A DNA stretch of 64,000 bases from Tsuneonella litorea (GCF_025154015.1 NZ_JAOAMV010000001.1:558001-622000), one strand, 5' to 3'; shown: positions 43,591 to 54,076, numbered from the stretch's first letter. A program made the numbers and translations. The notes: generated by a model not told the origin, from the letters alone.

Positions 43591-45297
43591 TCATGGGGGA
43601 TCGATCAGGTCTTCCATCCGCGGTTCGCGGCCCGCTTCCCAGCCGTTCCGCGTACGGCGCAGCGCGTTGACCTTGATCGGGGCCTCGCCGGTGCGGAATT
43701 TCGCGTGCCCCAGCGCGCGGAACTGCGGCATCGCCGATTCGAGCCAGGTTCCCTTCTCGAGCAGGACTGTGTCGCCGAAAGCCATCGTGAAGGGCAGGGC
43801 GAGCGCCTCCTCGGCGCTCATCCCGAAATCGATCATGCCGACGATCGCGCGCGCAGTGGACACCGGAATGGTGCTGCCGCCCGCCGCGCCGACCGCGATC
43901 ACCGGCCGGCCCGCCGGGTCCCAGATCACCATCGGCGCCATCGAGCTGCGCGGCCGCTTGCCGCCTTCGACCCGGTTGGCGACGAGCCTGCCCCCAACCG
44001 TCGGCGCGCGGCTGAAGTCGGTCAGCTCGTTGTTGAGGTAGAAGCCGCCGGTCATCAGCCCCGATCCGAACGCGCTCTCGATCGTCGAGGTATAGCTGAC
44101 CATCGTGCCGCTGCCATCGACCGCGGCGAAATCGGACGTGCCGTGCTCCTCGGGCTCGTCGCCGTCGGCGAGCGCGATCGGCGCGCCGAACGGCACCCCG
44201 GCCTGGGGATCGGCAATCGTCTGCGCCGGATCGATCAGCCGCGACCGGCTGGCGACGTAGTCCGGGTCGACGAGCCCGGCGACCGGCACCGCGACGAAGT
44301 CGCTGTCGGCGAGATATAGTTCGCGGTCGGCATAGGCGAGCCGCTGCGCCTCGAGGAACAGGTGCCAGGTCACCGGGTTGCGCGCGCCGAGCTGCTTGAG
44401 GTCGAACCGCTCGAGCATTCCGAGGATCTGCAGGACCGCGATGCCGCCCGAGGTGGGCGGGCCCATGCCGCACAGGCGGTAGCCGCGATAGAGGCTGCAC
44501 ACCGCCGGCCGCTCCTTGGCCTCGTAGGCAGCAAGGTCGGCGGCGTTCATCGGCCGCGGGCGCGGCGTGGCGGCGGCCACGGTCGCTGCCAGCGCCTCGG
44601 CGCGCGGGCCGCGATAGAACGCGCCGGGCCCGGCCTTGGCGATCGCCTCGAAGGTCTGGGCCAGTTCCTCGTTGCGGACGATCGTGCCGGCCGGCAGGGG
44701 CTGGCCGTCCGCGCCGAAGAACAGCGCGCGGCCCGTGGCGGTCCATCCGGCGCGGTCGGGCGTCTGCGACAGCGACTGGACCAGCCGCGGGTTCATCGCG
44801 AACCCGTTCCGGGCCAGCGCGATCGCCGGTTCGAACAGCTTGGCCCAGGCAAGCCGGCCGTACTTGGCATGGGCCTTCGCCGCGAGCGCGATATTGCCGG
44901 GCACGCCGACGCTGAGGCCGCTCTTGACGGAAACCTCGAACGGCGGAACTTGGCCGTCTTCGAGGAACCAGTCGTGCCCGGCGCCTGCCGGCGCCTTCTC
45001 GCGCCCGTCGAAGGTGGTCACGCTGCCGTCGGCGGCGCCGCGCACCAGGAAGCCGCCGCCGCCGATGCCCGAACTCTGCGGCTCGACCACGGTCAGCGCA
45101 ATCATCGTGGCGATCGCCGCATCGGTGGCGCTGCCCCCGGCGCGAAGCATCGCGAGCCCCGCTTCTTCCGCGCGCGGATCCGCGGCGCTGACGTTGCCGG
45201 CAAGCGCGGCGGGCGGCTCGGCAGAGGGGGGAAGGGTGGCGCAGGCCGCGAGGAGCGACAGGGCGGCGAACGGGGTGAGGACCTTGAGTCTCATCAT
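43591..45297 (-). CDS. ggt: Gamma-glutamyltransferase (lipoprotein)
   Basis: A 568-residue Ntn hydrolase that cleaves glutathione and other gamma-glutamyl compounds. It has an N-terminal lipobox (LSLLAAC), so it is probably a membrane-anchored periplasmic protein. The autoprocessing nucleophile is Thr387 in EEHGTSDFAAVD, splitting the chain into large and small subunits; GSGLMTGGFYLNNELTDFS and GGSTIPVSTARAI are family-typical. The ATG at 45297 is used; an alternative at 45312 is close. Confidence 0.93.
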   Translation of the reverse strand: MMRLKVLTPFAALSLLAACATLPPSAEPPAALAGNVSAADPRAEEAGLAMLRAGGSATDAAIATMIALTVVEPQSSGIGGGGFLVRGAADGSVTTFDGREKAPAGAGHDWFLEDGQVPPFEVSVKSGLSVGVPGNIALAAKAHAKYGRLAWAKLFEPAIALARNGFAMNPRLVQSLSQTPDRAGWTATGRALFFGADGQPLPAGTIVRNEELAQTFEAIAKAGPGAFYRGPRAEALAATVAAATPRPRPMNAADLAAYEAKERPAVCSLYRGYRLCGMGPPTSGGIAVLQILGMLERFDLKQLGARNPVTWHLFLEAQRLAYADRELYLADSDFVAVPVAGLVDPDYVASRSRLIDPAQTIADPQAGVPFGAPIALADGDEPEEHGTSDFAAVDGSGTMVSYTSTIESAFGSGLMTGGFYLNNELTDFSRAPTVGGRLVANRVEGGKRPRSSMAPMVIWDPAGRPVIAVGAAGGSTIPVSTARAIVGMIDFGMSAEEALALPFTMAFGDTVLLEKGTWLESAMPQFRALGHAKFRTGEAPIKVNALRRTRNGWEAGREPRMEDLIDPP

Positions 45298-45322
45298 TGT
45301 GCGAAGCGACATGGCGGCAGTG

Positions 45323-46348
45323 CTACTCGCTCCCCACCGCCTCCGCAATCGAACTGAAGCCGCTCTCGCGCAGGCGCTTTTCGAGCCCCCGCACGATCCG
45401 GGTGCCGAGTCCCGGTCCTTCATAGACGAGCGCGCTGTAGAGCTGGACCAGGCTCGCCCCGGCCCGGATTCGCGCCCAGGCGTCGTCGGCGCTGGCGATC
45501 CCGCCCACGCCGACCAGCGGCAATGCGTTTCCCGCGACGGCGCGGAATCGGCGAATCTGTTCGAGCGCCAGGTCGCGCAGCGGCGCGCCCGACAGCCCCC
45601 CAGCCTCGCCCGCTTGCGCGGATCGCAGGGGCGGGCGGGTTATCGTGGTGTTCGACACGATCAGCCCCGCGATCCCGTGATCGAGCGCGGCGCGGACGAT
45701 CCGCTCGTGATCGCCGTCGGCAAGGTCGGGCGCGACCTTGAGGAAGACGGGCGGCGTCGCCGCGGTCCGCGCTTCGGCGATGGCTGCGAGCAGGGCGGCG
45801 AGCTCGCCTTCGGATTGCAGGTCGCGCAGGCCCGGCGTGTTGGGCGAACTGACGTTGACGGTGAGGTAATCGGCAAGCGGCGCGAATGTCCCGATACCGC
45901 TGACGTAGTCGGCGATGCGGTCGGGCGAATCCTTGTTCGCGCCCACGTTGATGCCGATCGTCCCGCGCCGCTTGCGGCGGGCGAGCCGCGCCGCCGCCGC
46001 CCCGGCGCCGCCGTTGTTGAACCCCATCCGGTTGATGACCGCGCGGTCCTCGGCCAGCCGGAACAGGCGGGGCCTGGGATTGCCCGGCTGCGGTCGCGGC
46101 GTGATCGAGCCGACCTCGACGAACCCGAAACCGAGGCCCAGCATCGCGTCGGGCACTTCGGCATCCTTGTCGAATCCGGCGGCAAGGCCGACCGGGTTCG
46201 CGAAGGCAATCCCGGCGACGGTCGTCGCCAGCGGACCGGGCGTCGGCGGCGGCAGCGCTGGCGCAGCCTTCAACGCGGCGATCGCAAGGCGGTGGGCGCG
46301 TTCGGGCCCGAGTGTGAAAAGCACGGGAGCGGCGAGGCGGTAGAGCAT
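45323..46348 (-). CDS. pyrD: Dihydroorotate dehydrogenase, quinone-dependent (class 2)
   Basis: A 341-residue FMN enzyme, oxidising dihydroorotate to orotate in pyrimidine synthesis. The N-terminal amphipathic helix pair (MLYRLAAPVLFTLGPERAHRL) reaches the quinone pool; VEVGSITPRPQPGNPRPRLFRL and the catalytic Ser in NVSSPNTPGLRDLQ mark class 2. Ends 25 bp before the ggt start. Confidence 0.95.
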   Translation of the reverse strand: MLYRLAAPVLFTLGPERAHRLAIAALKAAPALPPPTPGPLATTVAGIAFANPVGLAAGFDKDAEVPDAMLGLGFGFVEVGSITPRPQPGNPRPRLFRLAEDRAVINRMGFNNGGAGAAAARLARRKRRGTIGINVGANKDSPDRIADYVSGIGTFAPLADYLTVNVSSPNTPGLRDLQSEGELAALLAAIAEARTAATPPVFLKVAPDLADGDHERIVRAALDHGIAGLIVSNTTITRPPLRSAQAGEAGGLSGAPLRDLALEQIRRFRAVAGNALPLVGVGGIASADDAWARIRAGASLVQLYSALVYEGPGLGTRIVRGLEKRLRESGFSSIAEAVGSE

Positions 46349-46469
46349 CGGGGCGCCGCTATGGCGGGGGGCGGGTGGCTTGTCGAGGCGACAGATGGTT
46401 GCCCGATATGTCCAATCCTTACAACGATCGTCATCGATCCGACCGATTCCGCGTCGCTTTCATACAATC

Positions 46470-46585
46470 GCGCCCGAGCGAATCGGTCTAGTACGCACTT
46501 GCGACCCGAAGGGCTCGAAGCTTCATTGGCAACGAGTTCCTCCACTCAATGGCGGCCCCGGCTTCGGCCAGGGCCGCCCTTTTTT
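46470..46585 (+). ncRNA. Candidate trans-acting sRNA with anti-SD loop
   Basis: The 384-bp gap between pyrD (-) and the AraC-type regulator (+) ends, for transcription, in a strong intrinsic terminator (46551-46585). Upstream lies a hairpin CATTG/CAATG (46524-46528 with 46547-46551) whose loop carries TTCCTCC (46537-46543), complementary to ribosome-binding sites, a motif class known from alphaproteobacterial sRNAs. A further short hairpin CCCGAAGGG (46505-46513) and a TACAAT element (46463-46468) as possible -10 fit a 5' end near 46475. No open reading frame fits. The exact 5' end is inferred; the -35 is not clear. The stem overlaps the terminator by one base. Confidence 0.55.
46551..46585 (+). 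terminator. Strong intrinsic terminator
   Basis: GGCGGCCCCGGC and GCCAGGGCCGCC pair over a TTCG tetraloop with one mismatch, followed by C and six Ts. It lies 148 bp upstream of the AraC-family start, with no plus-strand gene before it, so it must end a short RNA. Confidence 0.93.
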
Positions 46586-46732
46586 AATCCGGACGCAGCG
46601 TCGCCGGGCTGTCCGCATTTCCGGCATCCGGAGTCCGAGGGTCCGCGCCGTCTGCGGGCAGCCGCATTGAAAGCGCGCGCCGATACGGGTAATCGCTGCT
46701 GCGGGCGCGAACAGACACAGGGGCAGACACCG

Positions 46733-47701
46733 ATGGATCGGGCGACCGACGCCGCCGCGTGGCGCGACGAACGCGAGATCGCTGAAGAGACATTGACCTC
46801 TCCCGAGGCGATGAGCCTCGCCTACATCGCCCCTCCGGCCGATCTCCAGCCCTTCGTGACCACCTTCTTCCTGTTCCGCTGCGACGAGCGGGTCATCCGC
46901 GACATCCAGCCCGCCGCCGTGGGCCAGTTCCAGGTCTACCTGCGCGGCAAGGGGCAGATGTATTATCCGCACGGCCGGGTCGATCGATCGCACCCGGTCA
47001 CCCTTCAGGGGCCGACCACCGTCGCCGCGCCGTTCGAGGTCGAGGGGCCCTTCCATGCTCTGGGTGCCGCGCTGTCCGCCCTGGGCTGGGTGGCGCTGAC
47101 CGGGATTCCGGCGGACGAGGCGGCCGATCGGCTCTACGACGCAGGGGAGGTGCTGGGGCCGAGCGCGCACGAGTTGGGCGCGACGCTGCGCGAGGCTTAC
47201 GAGGCCGACCCCGTGGCCGATGGCGAGGCGCTCGCCCGGCAGCTTTCCGATTTCATCCGCCCCCGCCTGCGGCCCGTTCCAGGCGGTCACGTGGACGTCC
47301 TCAGGCGCGTCGCCGACTGGCTCGGCAGCGACCTCAACCCGCCGGTCCAGGCGCTGTATGATGCGTGCGGCTATTCCCCGCGCCAGGTCCAGCGCCTCGT
47401 CGCGCGCTATTTCGGGTCGAGCCCGAGCCACCTCGTGCGCGCCTACCGTGCGACGCGAGTGGTCGCGCTCCTCGCCGAACCCGACGTGACCGACGAGCGG
47501 GTGGCCGAACTGACGAACGCGTTTTACGACCAGTCGCACATGATCCGCGAGATCCGCGAATTCGTGGGCCGAACGCCCACCCGCCTGTTCGCGGAAAGCG
47601 AGACGATCCTGCGCACCCTCGTCGACGTGCGCAACTTCCGCGAGATCAAGCCCAACGTCGCGCCCCTGCCGCCGCTTGAAACCGGGGGACACGACGCCTA
47701 G
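46733..47701 (+). CDS. AraC-family transcriptional regulator
   Basis: A 322-residue regulator. The C-terminal AraC HTH pair (about 215-310) contains ALYDACGYSPRQVQRLVARYFGSSPSHLVRAYRATR and DERVAELTNAFYDQSHMIREIREFVGRTPT, the typical two helix-turn-helices. The N-terminal half (about 25-140, PPADLQPFVTTFFLFRC...VGQFQVYLRGKGQMYYPHG) looks like a DUF6597-type sensor domain. A GGGG ribosome site precedes the ATG. It lies just upstream of the suf regulator but with its own stop 32 bp before it; target unknown. Confidence 0.9.
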   Translation: MDRATDAAAWRDEREIAEETLTSPEAMSLAYIAPPADLQPFVTTFFLFRCDERVIRDIQPAAVGQFQVYLRGKGQMYYPHGRVDRSHPVTLQGPTTVAAPFEVEGPFHALGAALSALGWVALTGIPADEAADRLYDAGEVLGPSAHELGATLREAYEADPVADGEALARQLSDFIRPRLRPVPGGHVDVLRRVADWLGSDLNPPVQALYDACGYSPRQVQRLVARYFGSSPSHLVRAYRATRVVALLAEPDVTDERVAELTNAFYDQSHMIREIREFVGRTPTRLFAESETILRTLVDVRNFREIKPNVAPLPPLETGGHDA

Positions 47702-47705
47702 GTGC

Positions 47706-47730
47706 AATTCGGACCGAATCATTCCGAATT
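47706..47730. promoter_or_regulatory. Candidate Rrf2 (IscR-type) operator
   Basis: AATTCGGA (47706-47713) and TCCGAATT (47723-47730) form an exact inverted repeat with a 9-base spacer, ending 3 bp before the ATG of the Rrf2 regulator. Binding here would cover the ribosome site region and block suf expression, fitting autoregulation. The regulator link is inference. Confidence 0.6.
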
Positions 47731-47733
47731 GAC

Positions 47734-48149
47734 ATGCGCCTTTCGAACCTAGCCGATTACGCCGTCGTCACGATGAGCGCCGCGGCCCGCCATTGCGGCG
47801 GGGGACGGACAAGTGCGGGCGAACTCGCCGTGGAGACGGGGCTGCCCGCGCCGACGGTGGCCAAGGTGGTCAGCAAGCTGACCGCCGCCGGCCTGCTGCG
47901 CTCGGTGCGCGGCGCCCACGGCGGGCTGCAACTCGCCCGGCCGGCGGCGGCGATCAGCCTCGCCGACATCGTCGAGGCGGTCGAAGGCCCCATCGCGCTC
48001 GCCGCCTGCATCGACGGGGGCGAATGCGCGGTCGACCACGACTGCCGCGTGCGCCCGCACTGGCCGATCGTCAACGAGACGCTCCGTGGCGCCCTCGCCG
48101 GGGTGACACTGACCCGCCTGGCGCAGGACTACGAACCGGAGACACCCGC

Positions 48150-48153
<4 letters not shown>
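47734..48153 (+). CDS. sufR: Rrf2-family Fe-S cluster regulator of the suf operon (IscR-like)
   Basis: A 139-residue winged-helix regulator: [18 protein letters not shown] and [28 protein letters not shown] form the DNA-binding domain. Cys92, Cys98 and Cys104 keep the exact positions and C-X5-C-X5-C spacing of IscR cluster ligands. It would hold a [2Fe-2S] cluster and repress suf when clusters are plentiful. No Shine-Dalgarno is evident before the ATG because of the palindrome. Its TGA overlaps the sufB GTG. Confidence 0.92.
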
Positions 48154-49636
<1,483 letters not shown>

Positions 49637-49640
<4 letters not shown>

Positions 49641-50170
49641 CCGAGCGCAAGACCCTCCAGCTCCGCGATCCGTCCGAGACCGCCGACGCCGCGCCCGCGA
49701 TCAGGAAGAAGGGGCGCGGGTGGGAGATTTCCGAAAAGCGTCTCGATGCGCTGCACGACATGGCGCGCGAGAAGCGGCGGCATTCGAGCCCCGCGCACAA
49801 GGCGCTCGCGGAAAAGTTTGCCAAGGCCGATTTCGGCAGGTGGAAGTTCACCCGCCATACGGTGATCGGCAGCGCGATCGTCGATTTCGGCAGCACCAAC
49901 CTGGGGCTGGCGATCATGCTCGACGAGGAGGGGCAGGATCCTGCGCTCGCCACCCGCCGCGACAAGAGCCTCGAGGCGGTCGGCATCCGCGTGATGCGGA
50001 TTGCAGCCGCCGACGTGCTCGACGACATGGACGCCGTGCTCGCCCGCATCACCGAGGTCATGCGCGAGCGGATCGCCGACAAGAAGACCGCCGCGCGCAG
50101 GCACGCCGCGGAAAATCCCAACCAGCATTACGAGCGGCCCAACCGCCGCCCGCGGGAGAACCGCGAATGA
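49637..50170 (+). CDS. DUF559 (PD-(D/E)xK-like) protein in the suf operon
   Basis: A 177-residue basic protein. The central part (about 45-125) follows the DUF559 pattern: [39 protein letters not shown], then [15 protein letters not shown]. The positions of VDF and LDEEG correspond to acidic metal residues of the PD-(D/E)xK nuclease fold, though the usual ExDG reads LDEEG. Arg/Lys-rich flanks may bind nucleic acid. It is not a standard suf gene; the ATGA overlaps on both sides argue for a functional link. I do not know the role. Confidence 0.75.
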
Positions 50171-50478
50171 CCCGGCCCTTCATCGCCGCGCTGGCTCTCG
50201 CGAGCCTTGCCGCGCCCGCATTCGCGGAGAGCGTGCCCGCCGACATTGCCGAGGGGCGCCTGCGCGGCTGCCTGCTGGCGAGCGCGACCTCGCCCACGCA
50301 ATCCGACCTCAATGCCAAGGTGATCGAGGCGCGCGCGTTCTGCGGCGCGCAGATCAAGCGGGTGCGCGAGAACCGCGCCGCTGCCGCATCGACTGCCAGT
50401 GCCAAGGCCGAAGCGGGCCGCAAGCTCGATGCTGAAATCGCGCAAGCGGTGGCCAACTTTTCCGGACTGACCTCATGA
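50167..50478 (+). CDS. Small exported protein in the suf operon
   Basis: A 103-residue protein with a clear signal peptide (1-20, ending AFA). The mature part has two Cys (GCLLASATSPTQSD, AFCGAQIKRVRE) and an Ala-rich helical tail; it could be disulfide-bonded in the periplasm. Its ATG overlaps the DUF559 stop and its stop overlaps the sufC ATG, so it is co-translated with the cytoplasmic SUF genes. No family recognised. Confidence 0.65.
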   Translation: MTRPFIAALALASLAAPAFAESVPADIAEGRLRGCLLASATSPTQSDLNAKVIEARAFCGAQIKRVRENRAAAASTASAKAEAGRKLDAEIAQAVANFSGLTS

Positions 50479-51227
50479 CCATGCTCAAGATCGAAAATCT
50501 CCACGCCACCGTCGGCGACACCGAGATCCTCCGCGGCCTTTCGCTCGAGATCGGCGCGGGCGAGGTGCACGCGATCATGGGGCCGAACGGCGCGGGCAAG
50601 TCGACGCTCGCCTATGTCCTCGGCGGCCGTCCCGGCTACGAGGTGACGGCAGGCTCGGTGACGTTTGACGGCGAGGACATGCTCGCGCTCGATCCGCACG
50701 AGCGCGCTGCGGCGGGACTGTTCCTCGGCTTCCAGTACCCGGTCGAGATCCCGGGCGTATCGAACGTCCAGTTCCTGCGCGAAGCGCTCAATTCGCAGCG
50801 TGCCGCCCGCGGGGAAGAGCCGCTCACCGGCGGCGAGTTCCTCAAGCTCGCCAAGGAGAAGGCCGGGCTGCTGCGGATGGACATGGAGATGCTCAAGCGC
50901 GCTGTGAACGTTGGGTTTTCCGGCGGCGAGAAGAAGCGCGCCGAGATGGTCCACATGGGCATCCTCGACCCGAAGCTGGCGGTGCTCGACGAGACCGATT
51001 CGGGCCTCGACATCGACGCGCTCAAGGTGGTCGGCGAGGGGATCAACGCGATCATGCGCGCGCCCGGCAAGGCGGTGCTGCTGATCACCCACTACCAGCG
51101 CCTGCTCGACTACGTGCAGCCCGACAAGGTGCATATCCTGTCGAAGGGCCGGATCGTGAAGTCGGGCGGCCCCGAACTCGCCATCGAACTCGAGCGCGAG
51201 GGCTACGAAGCGGCGGTGGCGGCGTGA
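50475..51227 (+). CDS. sufC: SUF Fe-S assembly ATPase SufC
   Basis: A 250-residue ABC-type ATPase driving the SufBC2D scaffold. Walker A GPNGAGKST (36-44), the FSGGEKKRAEMVHM signature, Walker B LAVLDETDSGLD and the H-loop LLITHYQRLL are all present. ATGA overlap upstream; the stop overlaps the next ATG (TGATG). Confidence 0.96.
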   Translation: MTMLKIENLHATVGDTEILRGLSLEIGAGEVHAIMGPNGAGKSTLAYVLGGRPGYEVTAGSVTFDGEDMLALDPHERAAAGLFLGFQYPVEIPGVSNVQFLREALNSQRAARGEEPLTGGEFLKLAKEKAGLLRMDMEMLKRAVNVGFSGGEKKRAEMVHMGILDPKLAVLDETDSGLDIDALKVVGEGINAIMRAPGKAVLLITHYQRLLDYVQPDKVHILSKGRIVKSGGPELAIELEREGYEAAVAA

Positions 51228-51637
51228 TGGGCTGGCTCGCCCCCGCATTGCTGATCATGGCCCAGGCCGCGCCGGCCGGAGCGCCTGCCAACGTTGATCG
51301 CTCCAGGATCGATCCCGGGGTCGCCGCGCAAGTGCCCAAGATCGCTGAGAAGCTGCGCGACTGGCGCGGCGGCTGGGGCGCGGTGGGCGACAAGCTCGCG
51401 TGCAAGACGGTCAGGTCCTCGGGCGACGAGGAGATCGACGCGATCGGCTGCTATGCCACGCTGTCGTGCGTCAAGCCCGCCTACCCCGAACTGAAGGCGA
51501 TCGCCGATGGCAAGGGGACTGAGGACGAGAAGAAGGCGAGGATGCGCGCCCACCTCGACGGGCTGCAGACCTGCATGACGCAGTATCGCGGACAGGGCAT
51601 CGCCGCGCTCGCGCGCAAGCGGGGGGGCGCGAAATGA
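51227..51637 (+). CDS. Second small exported Cys-containing protein in the suf operon
   Basis: A 136-residue protein with an N-terminal hydrophobic signal (about 1-17). The mature part has four Cys: one in KLACKTV, two in IGCYATLSCVKP and one in LQTCMTQY, likely paired in the periplasm. No recognised family. Linked to sufC by TGATG and to sufD by ATGA, so it is fixed in the operon. An alternative GTG start lies one codon upstream. Confidence 0.65.
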   Translation: MGWLAPALLIMAQAAPAGAPANVDRSRIDPGVAAQVPKIAEKLRDWRGGWGAVGDKLACKTVRSSGDEEIDAIGCYATLSCVKPAYPELKAIADGKGTEDEKKARMRAHLDGLQTCMTQYRGQGIAALARKRGGAK

Positions 51638-52377
51638 GCCTCGGGACGCTGCCCACGACGCGCGACGAGCAATGGCGCTATGCCGATCCGGCGGCGCTCG
51701 AGACACTGGCGCCGGCGGACCTCGACGCCTGGCGCGCGGTGACGCTGGCTCCGGGCGAAACGCGCACCAAGGACCTGATCCTGGGCGATGCGCACGCCGG
51801 CATCCACCGCGTTCGGCTCGATGTCGGCGCGGGCGCGCGGGCGGAGATCTTCGCGGTGCTCTCGGGCCAGGCCTATACCCGGCTCGAGGTCGAGGTGACG
51901 CTGCACGACGGCGCGCATTTCGAACTCGGCGGGGTGACCATTGGCGGGGGCGCGGCGACCCGCGAGATTGTCACCCGCGTGAACCACGCCGAGCCAGGGG
52001 CGACGAGCAACCAGGTCGTGCGCGCGGTCCACTGGGGCAGCGCGACCGGCAATTTCCTCGGCCGGATCGCGGTGGCGCGCCACGCGCAGAAGACCGATGC
52101 GGCGCAGAGCTTCAAGGGCCTTCTGCTCGAGCGCGGGGCGAGCGCGAATGCCAAGCCCGAGCTCGAGATCTTCGCCGACGACGTGAAGTGCGCCCACGGC
52201 GCCGCGGTCGGCCAGATGGACGAGGCGGCGCGGTTCTACATGGCGAGCCGGGGCTTGCCGCCCGAAGCCGCGCGGGCGCTGCTCGTGCGTGCATTTGTCG
52301 CTGATGCCTTCGCCGCGCACGGTAAACCCGATGCCCTGCTCGAAGCGGCGCTGTCGCCGCTGGAGGCGCGGGCGTGA
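51634..52377 (+). CDS. sufD: Fe-S assembly scaffold subunit SufD
   Basis: A 247-residue SufD, shorter than E. coli SufD (about 420) but typical of many alphaproteobacteria. It begins PTTRDEQWRYADPAALE, contains TRLEVEVTLHDGAHFELGG, and the family block GRIAVARHAQKTDAAQSFKGLLLERGASANAKPELEIFADDVKCAHGAAVGQMDEAARFYM near the end. It pairs with SufB and SufC. Confidence 0.92.
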   Translation: MSLGTLPTTRDEQWRYADPAALETLAPADLDAWRAVTLAPGETRTKDLILGDAHAGIHRVRLDVGAGARAEIFAVLSGQAYTRLEVEVTLHDGAHFELGGVTIGGGAATREIVTRVNHAEPGATSNQVVRAVHWGSATGNFLGRIAVARHAQKTDAAQSFKGLLLERGASANAKPELEIFADDVKCAHGAAVGQMDEAARFYMASRGLPPEAARALLVRAFVADAFAAHGKPDALLEAALSPLEARA

Positions 52378-53549
52378 ACCAGATGACCGCCATTGACCGC
52401 AAGAGCGAATTTCCCGGTCTTGCCGGCGGCTGGCACTATCTCGACACCGCGGCCACGGCGCAGAAGCCGCAGGGCGTGATCGACGCGGTCACCCGCGCGC
52501 TCGGGACCGATTACGCAACCGTCCACCGCGGGGTCTACGGCCGCTCGGCGCAGATGACGCTCGGCTACGAGGCCGCGCGCCGGCGGGTCGCGGCGTTCGT
52601 CGGCGGGGCCGAGGAGGAGATCGTCTTCACCCGCGGCGCGACCGAGGCGATCAACCTCGTCGCCTACAGTTACCCCGAAAAGGGCCGGGTGCTGCTCTCG
52701 ACGCTCGAACACCATTCGAACATCGTCCCCTGGCAGCTTGCCGGGTGGCAGGTCGATGTCTGCCCGCTGACGGACGACGGCCGGATCGACCTCGACGCGG
52801 CGCAAGCTATGCTCACGCCGGAACACACGATGGTCGCCCTCGCGCACGTCTCGAACGTGCTCGGCTCGACGCTCGACGCGACGCGCGCGGCGGACCTCGC
52901 GCACGCCGTTGGCGCGAAGCTGCTGCTCGACGGCTGCCAGGCGGTGCCGCGAATGCCGGTCGACGTCGCTTCGATCGGCTGCGATTTCTATGCCTTCAGT
53001 GCGCACAAGCTCTATGGCCCGACCGGGATCGGTGCGCTGTGGGGCCGCGCGGATCTGCTCGACGCGATGCCGCCGTGGCAGGGCGGCGGATCGATGATCG
53101 ACAAGGTCACGTTCCCCTTCACGACTTACGCTCCGCCGCCGCAGCGATTCGAAGCCGGCACGCCCGCGATCGTCGAGGCGATCGGCTTTGCCGCCGCGTG
53201 CGATTACGTCGACGCGATCGGCCTCGATGCCATTCATGCCCACGAAGCCGGGCTGGTCCGTTCGCTGCGCGATGCGCTGCGGCCGATGAACGACGTGACG
53301 CTGCTGGGTCCCGAGGACAGCGCAGGGATCGTCAGCTTTACGATGGAGGGCGTTCACCCGCACGACCTCGGCACGATTCTCGACGAGGAGAACGTCGCGA
53401 TCCGCGCGGGGCACCACTGCGCGCAGCCGCTGATGGAGCACCTCGGGGTGTCGGCCACCGCGCGGGCCAGCTTCGGGCTCTACAGCTCGCAGGACGACAT
53501 CGACGCGCTGGTCCGCGGGATCGAGCGCGCCCGGAGGATATTCTCGTGA
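52374..53549 (+). CDS. sufS: Cysteine desulfurase SufS
   Basis: A 391-residue PLP enzyme that takes sulfur from cysteine for cluster synthesis. PLP Lys212 is in FSAHKLYGPTG; the persulfide Cys349 is in RAGHHCAQPL; GGGSMIDKV and ARASFGLYSSQDDID are family blocks. It starts at the GTG overlapping the sufD stop; an ATG three codons in is possible. No separate SufE gene is in the window. Confidence 0.95.
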   Translation: MNQMTAIDRKSEFPGLAGGWHYLDTAATAQKPQGVIDAVTRALGTDYATVHRGVYGRSAQMTLGYEAARRRVAAFVGGAEEEIVFTRGATEAINLVAYSYPEKGRVLLSTLEHHSNIVPWQLAGWQVDVCPLTDDGRIDLDAAQAMLTPEHTMVALAHVSNVLGSTLDATRAADLAHAVGAKLLLDGCQAVPRMPVDVASIGCDFYAFSAHKLYGPTGIGALWGRADLLDAMPPWQGGGSMIDKVTFPFTTYAPPPQRFEAGTPAIVEAIGFAAACDYVDAIGLDAIHAHEAGLVRSLRDALRPMNDVTLLGPEDSAGIVSFTMEGVHPHDLGTILDEENVAIRAGHHCAQPLMEHLGVSATARASFGLYSSQDDIDALVRGIERARRIFS

Positions 53550-54076
53550 CGCAGGATTTTCGCATGAGCACCGAAACCGACGCCGACGACGTCAAGAAGA
53601 CCTGGGTCGCCGCGCCCGCGCCGAATGAGGAGGTGGTCAAGCCGCCCCGCGCCCGCGTGTCCGACGCGGCGGACGCGGACGAGTCCCCCCGCGAGACTTT
53701 CGAGCGCAAGCGCGACTACCTTGAAGGGTTCCTCGCCAAGAAGCCGGACGTCGCGCACGCCGGCGAGCCGGGTGGCGACCTCTACGAGGCGGTGGTCGAG
53801 GCGCTCAAGGAAATCTACGACCCCGAGATCCCGGTGAACATCTACGATCTCGGCCTGATCTACGCGGTCGAGGTGAGCGAGGACGCCGATGCCAAGGTGA
53901 CGATGACGCTCACCACTCCGCACTGCCCGGTCGCCGAATCGATGCCGGGCGAGGTCGAACTGCGCGTCGGCGCGGTGCCCGGGGTACGCGATGCCGAGGT
54001 CAACCTCGTCTGGGACCCGCCGTGGGGCCCCGACAAGATGACCGACGAAGCGCGGCTCGAACTGGGCATGCTGTGA
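53546..54076 (+). CDS. sufT: SUF system MIP18-family protein (SufT-like)
   Basis: A 176-residue protein. The N-terminal 70 residues are polar and low-complexity; the DUF59/MIP18 domain (about 80-176) has LYEAVVEALKEIYDPEIPVNIYDLGLIYAVEV, and a Cys in LTTPHCPVAES followed by WDPPWGPDKMTDEAR. Such proteins help mature iron-sulfur targets. The GTG at 53546 has a strong GGAGGA site 8 nt upstream and overlaps the sufS stop; an ATG at 53564 is an alternative. Confidence 0.9.
   Translation: MTQDFRMSTETDADDVKKTWVAAPAPNEEVVKPPRARVSDAADADESPRETFERKRDYLEGFLAKKPDVAHAGEPGGDLYEAVVEALKEIYDPEIPVNIYDLGLIYAVEVSEDADAKVTMTLTTPHCPVAESMPGEVELRVGAVPGVRDAEVNLVWDPPWGPDKMTDEARLELGML

Noticed and set aside
44636-46732. 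Long plus-strand open frame continuing into the AraC regulator
   Set aside because: It runs antisense through ggt and pyrD, both clear genes, and through a terminator; the regulator starts at 46733 where similarity and a ribosome site begin.
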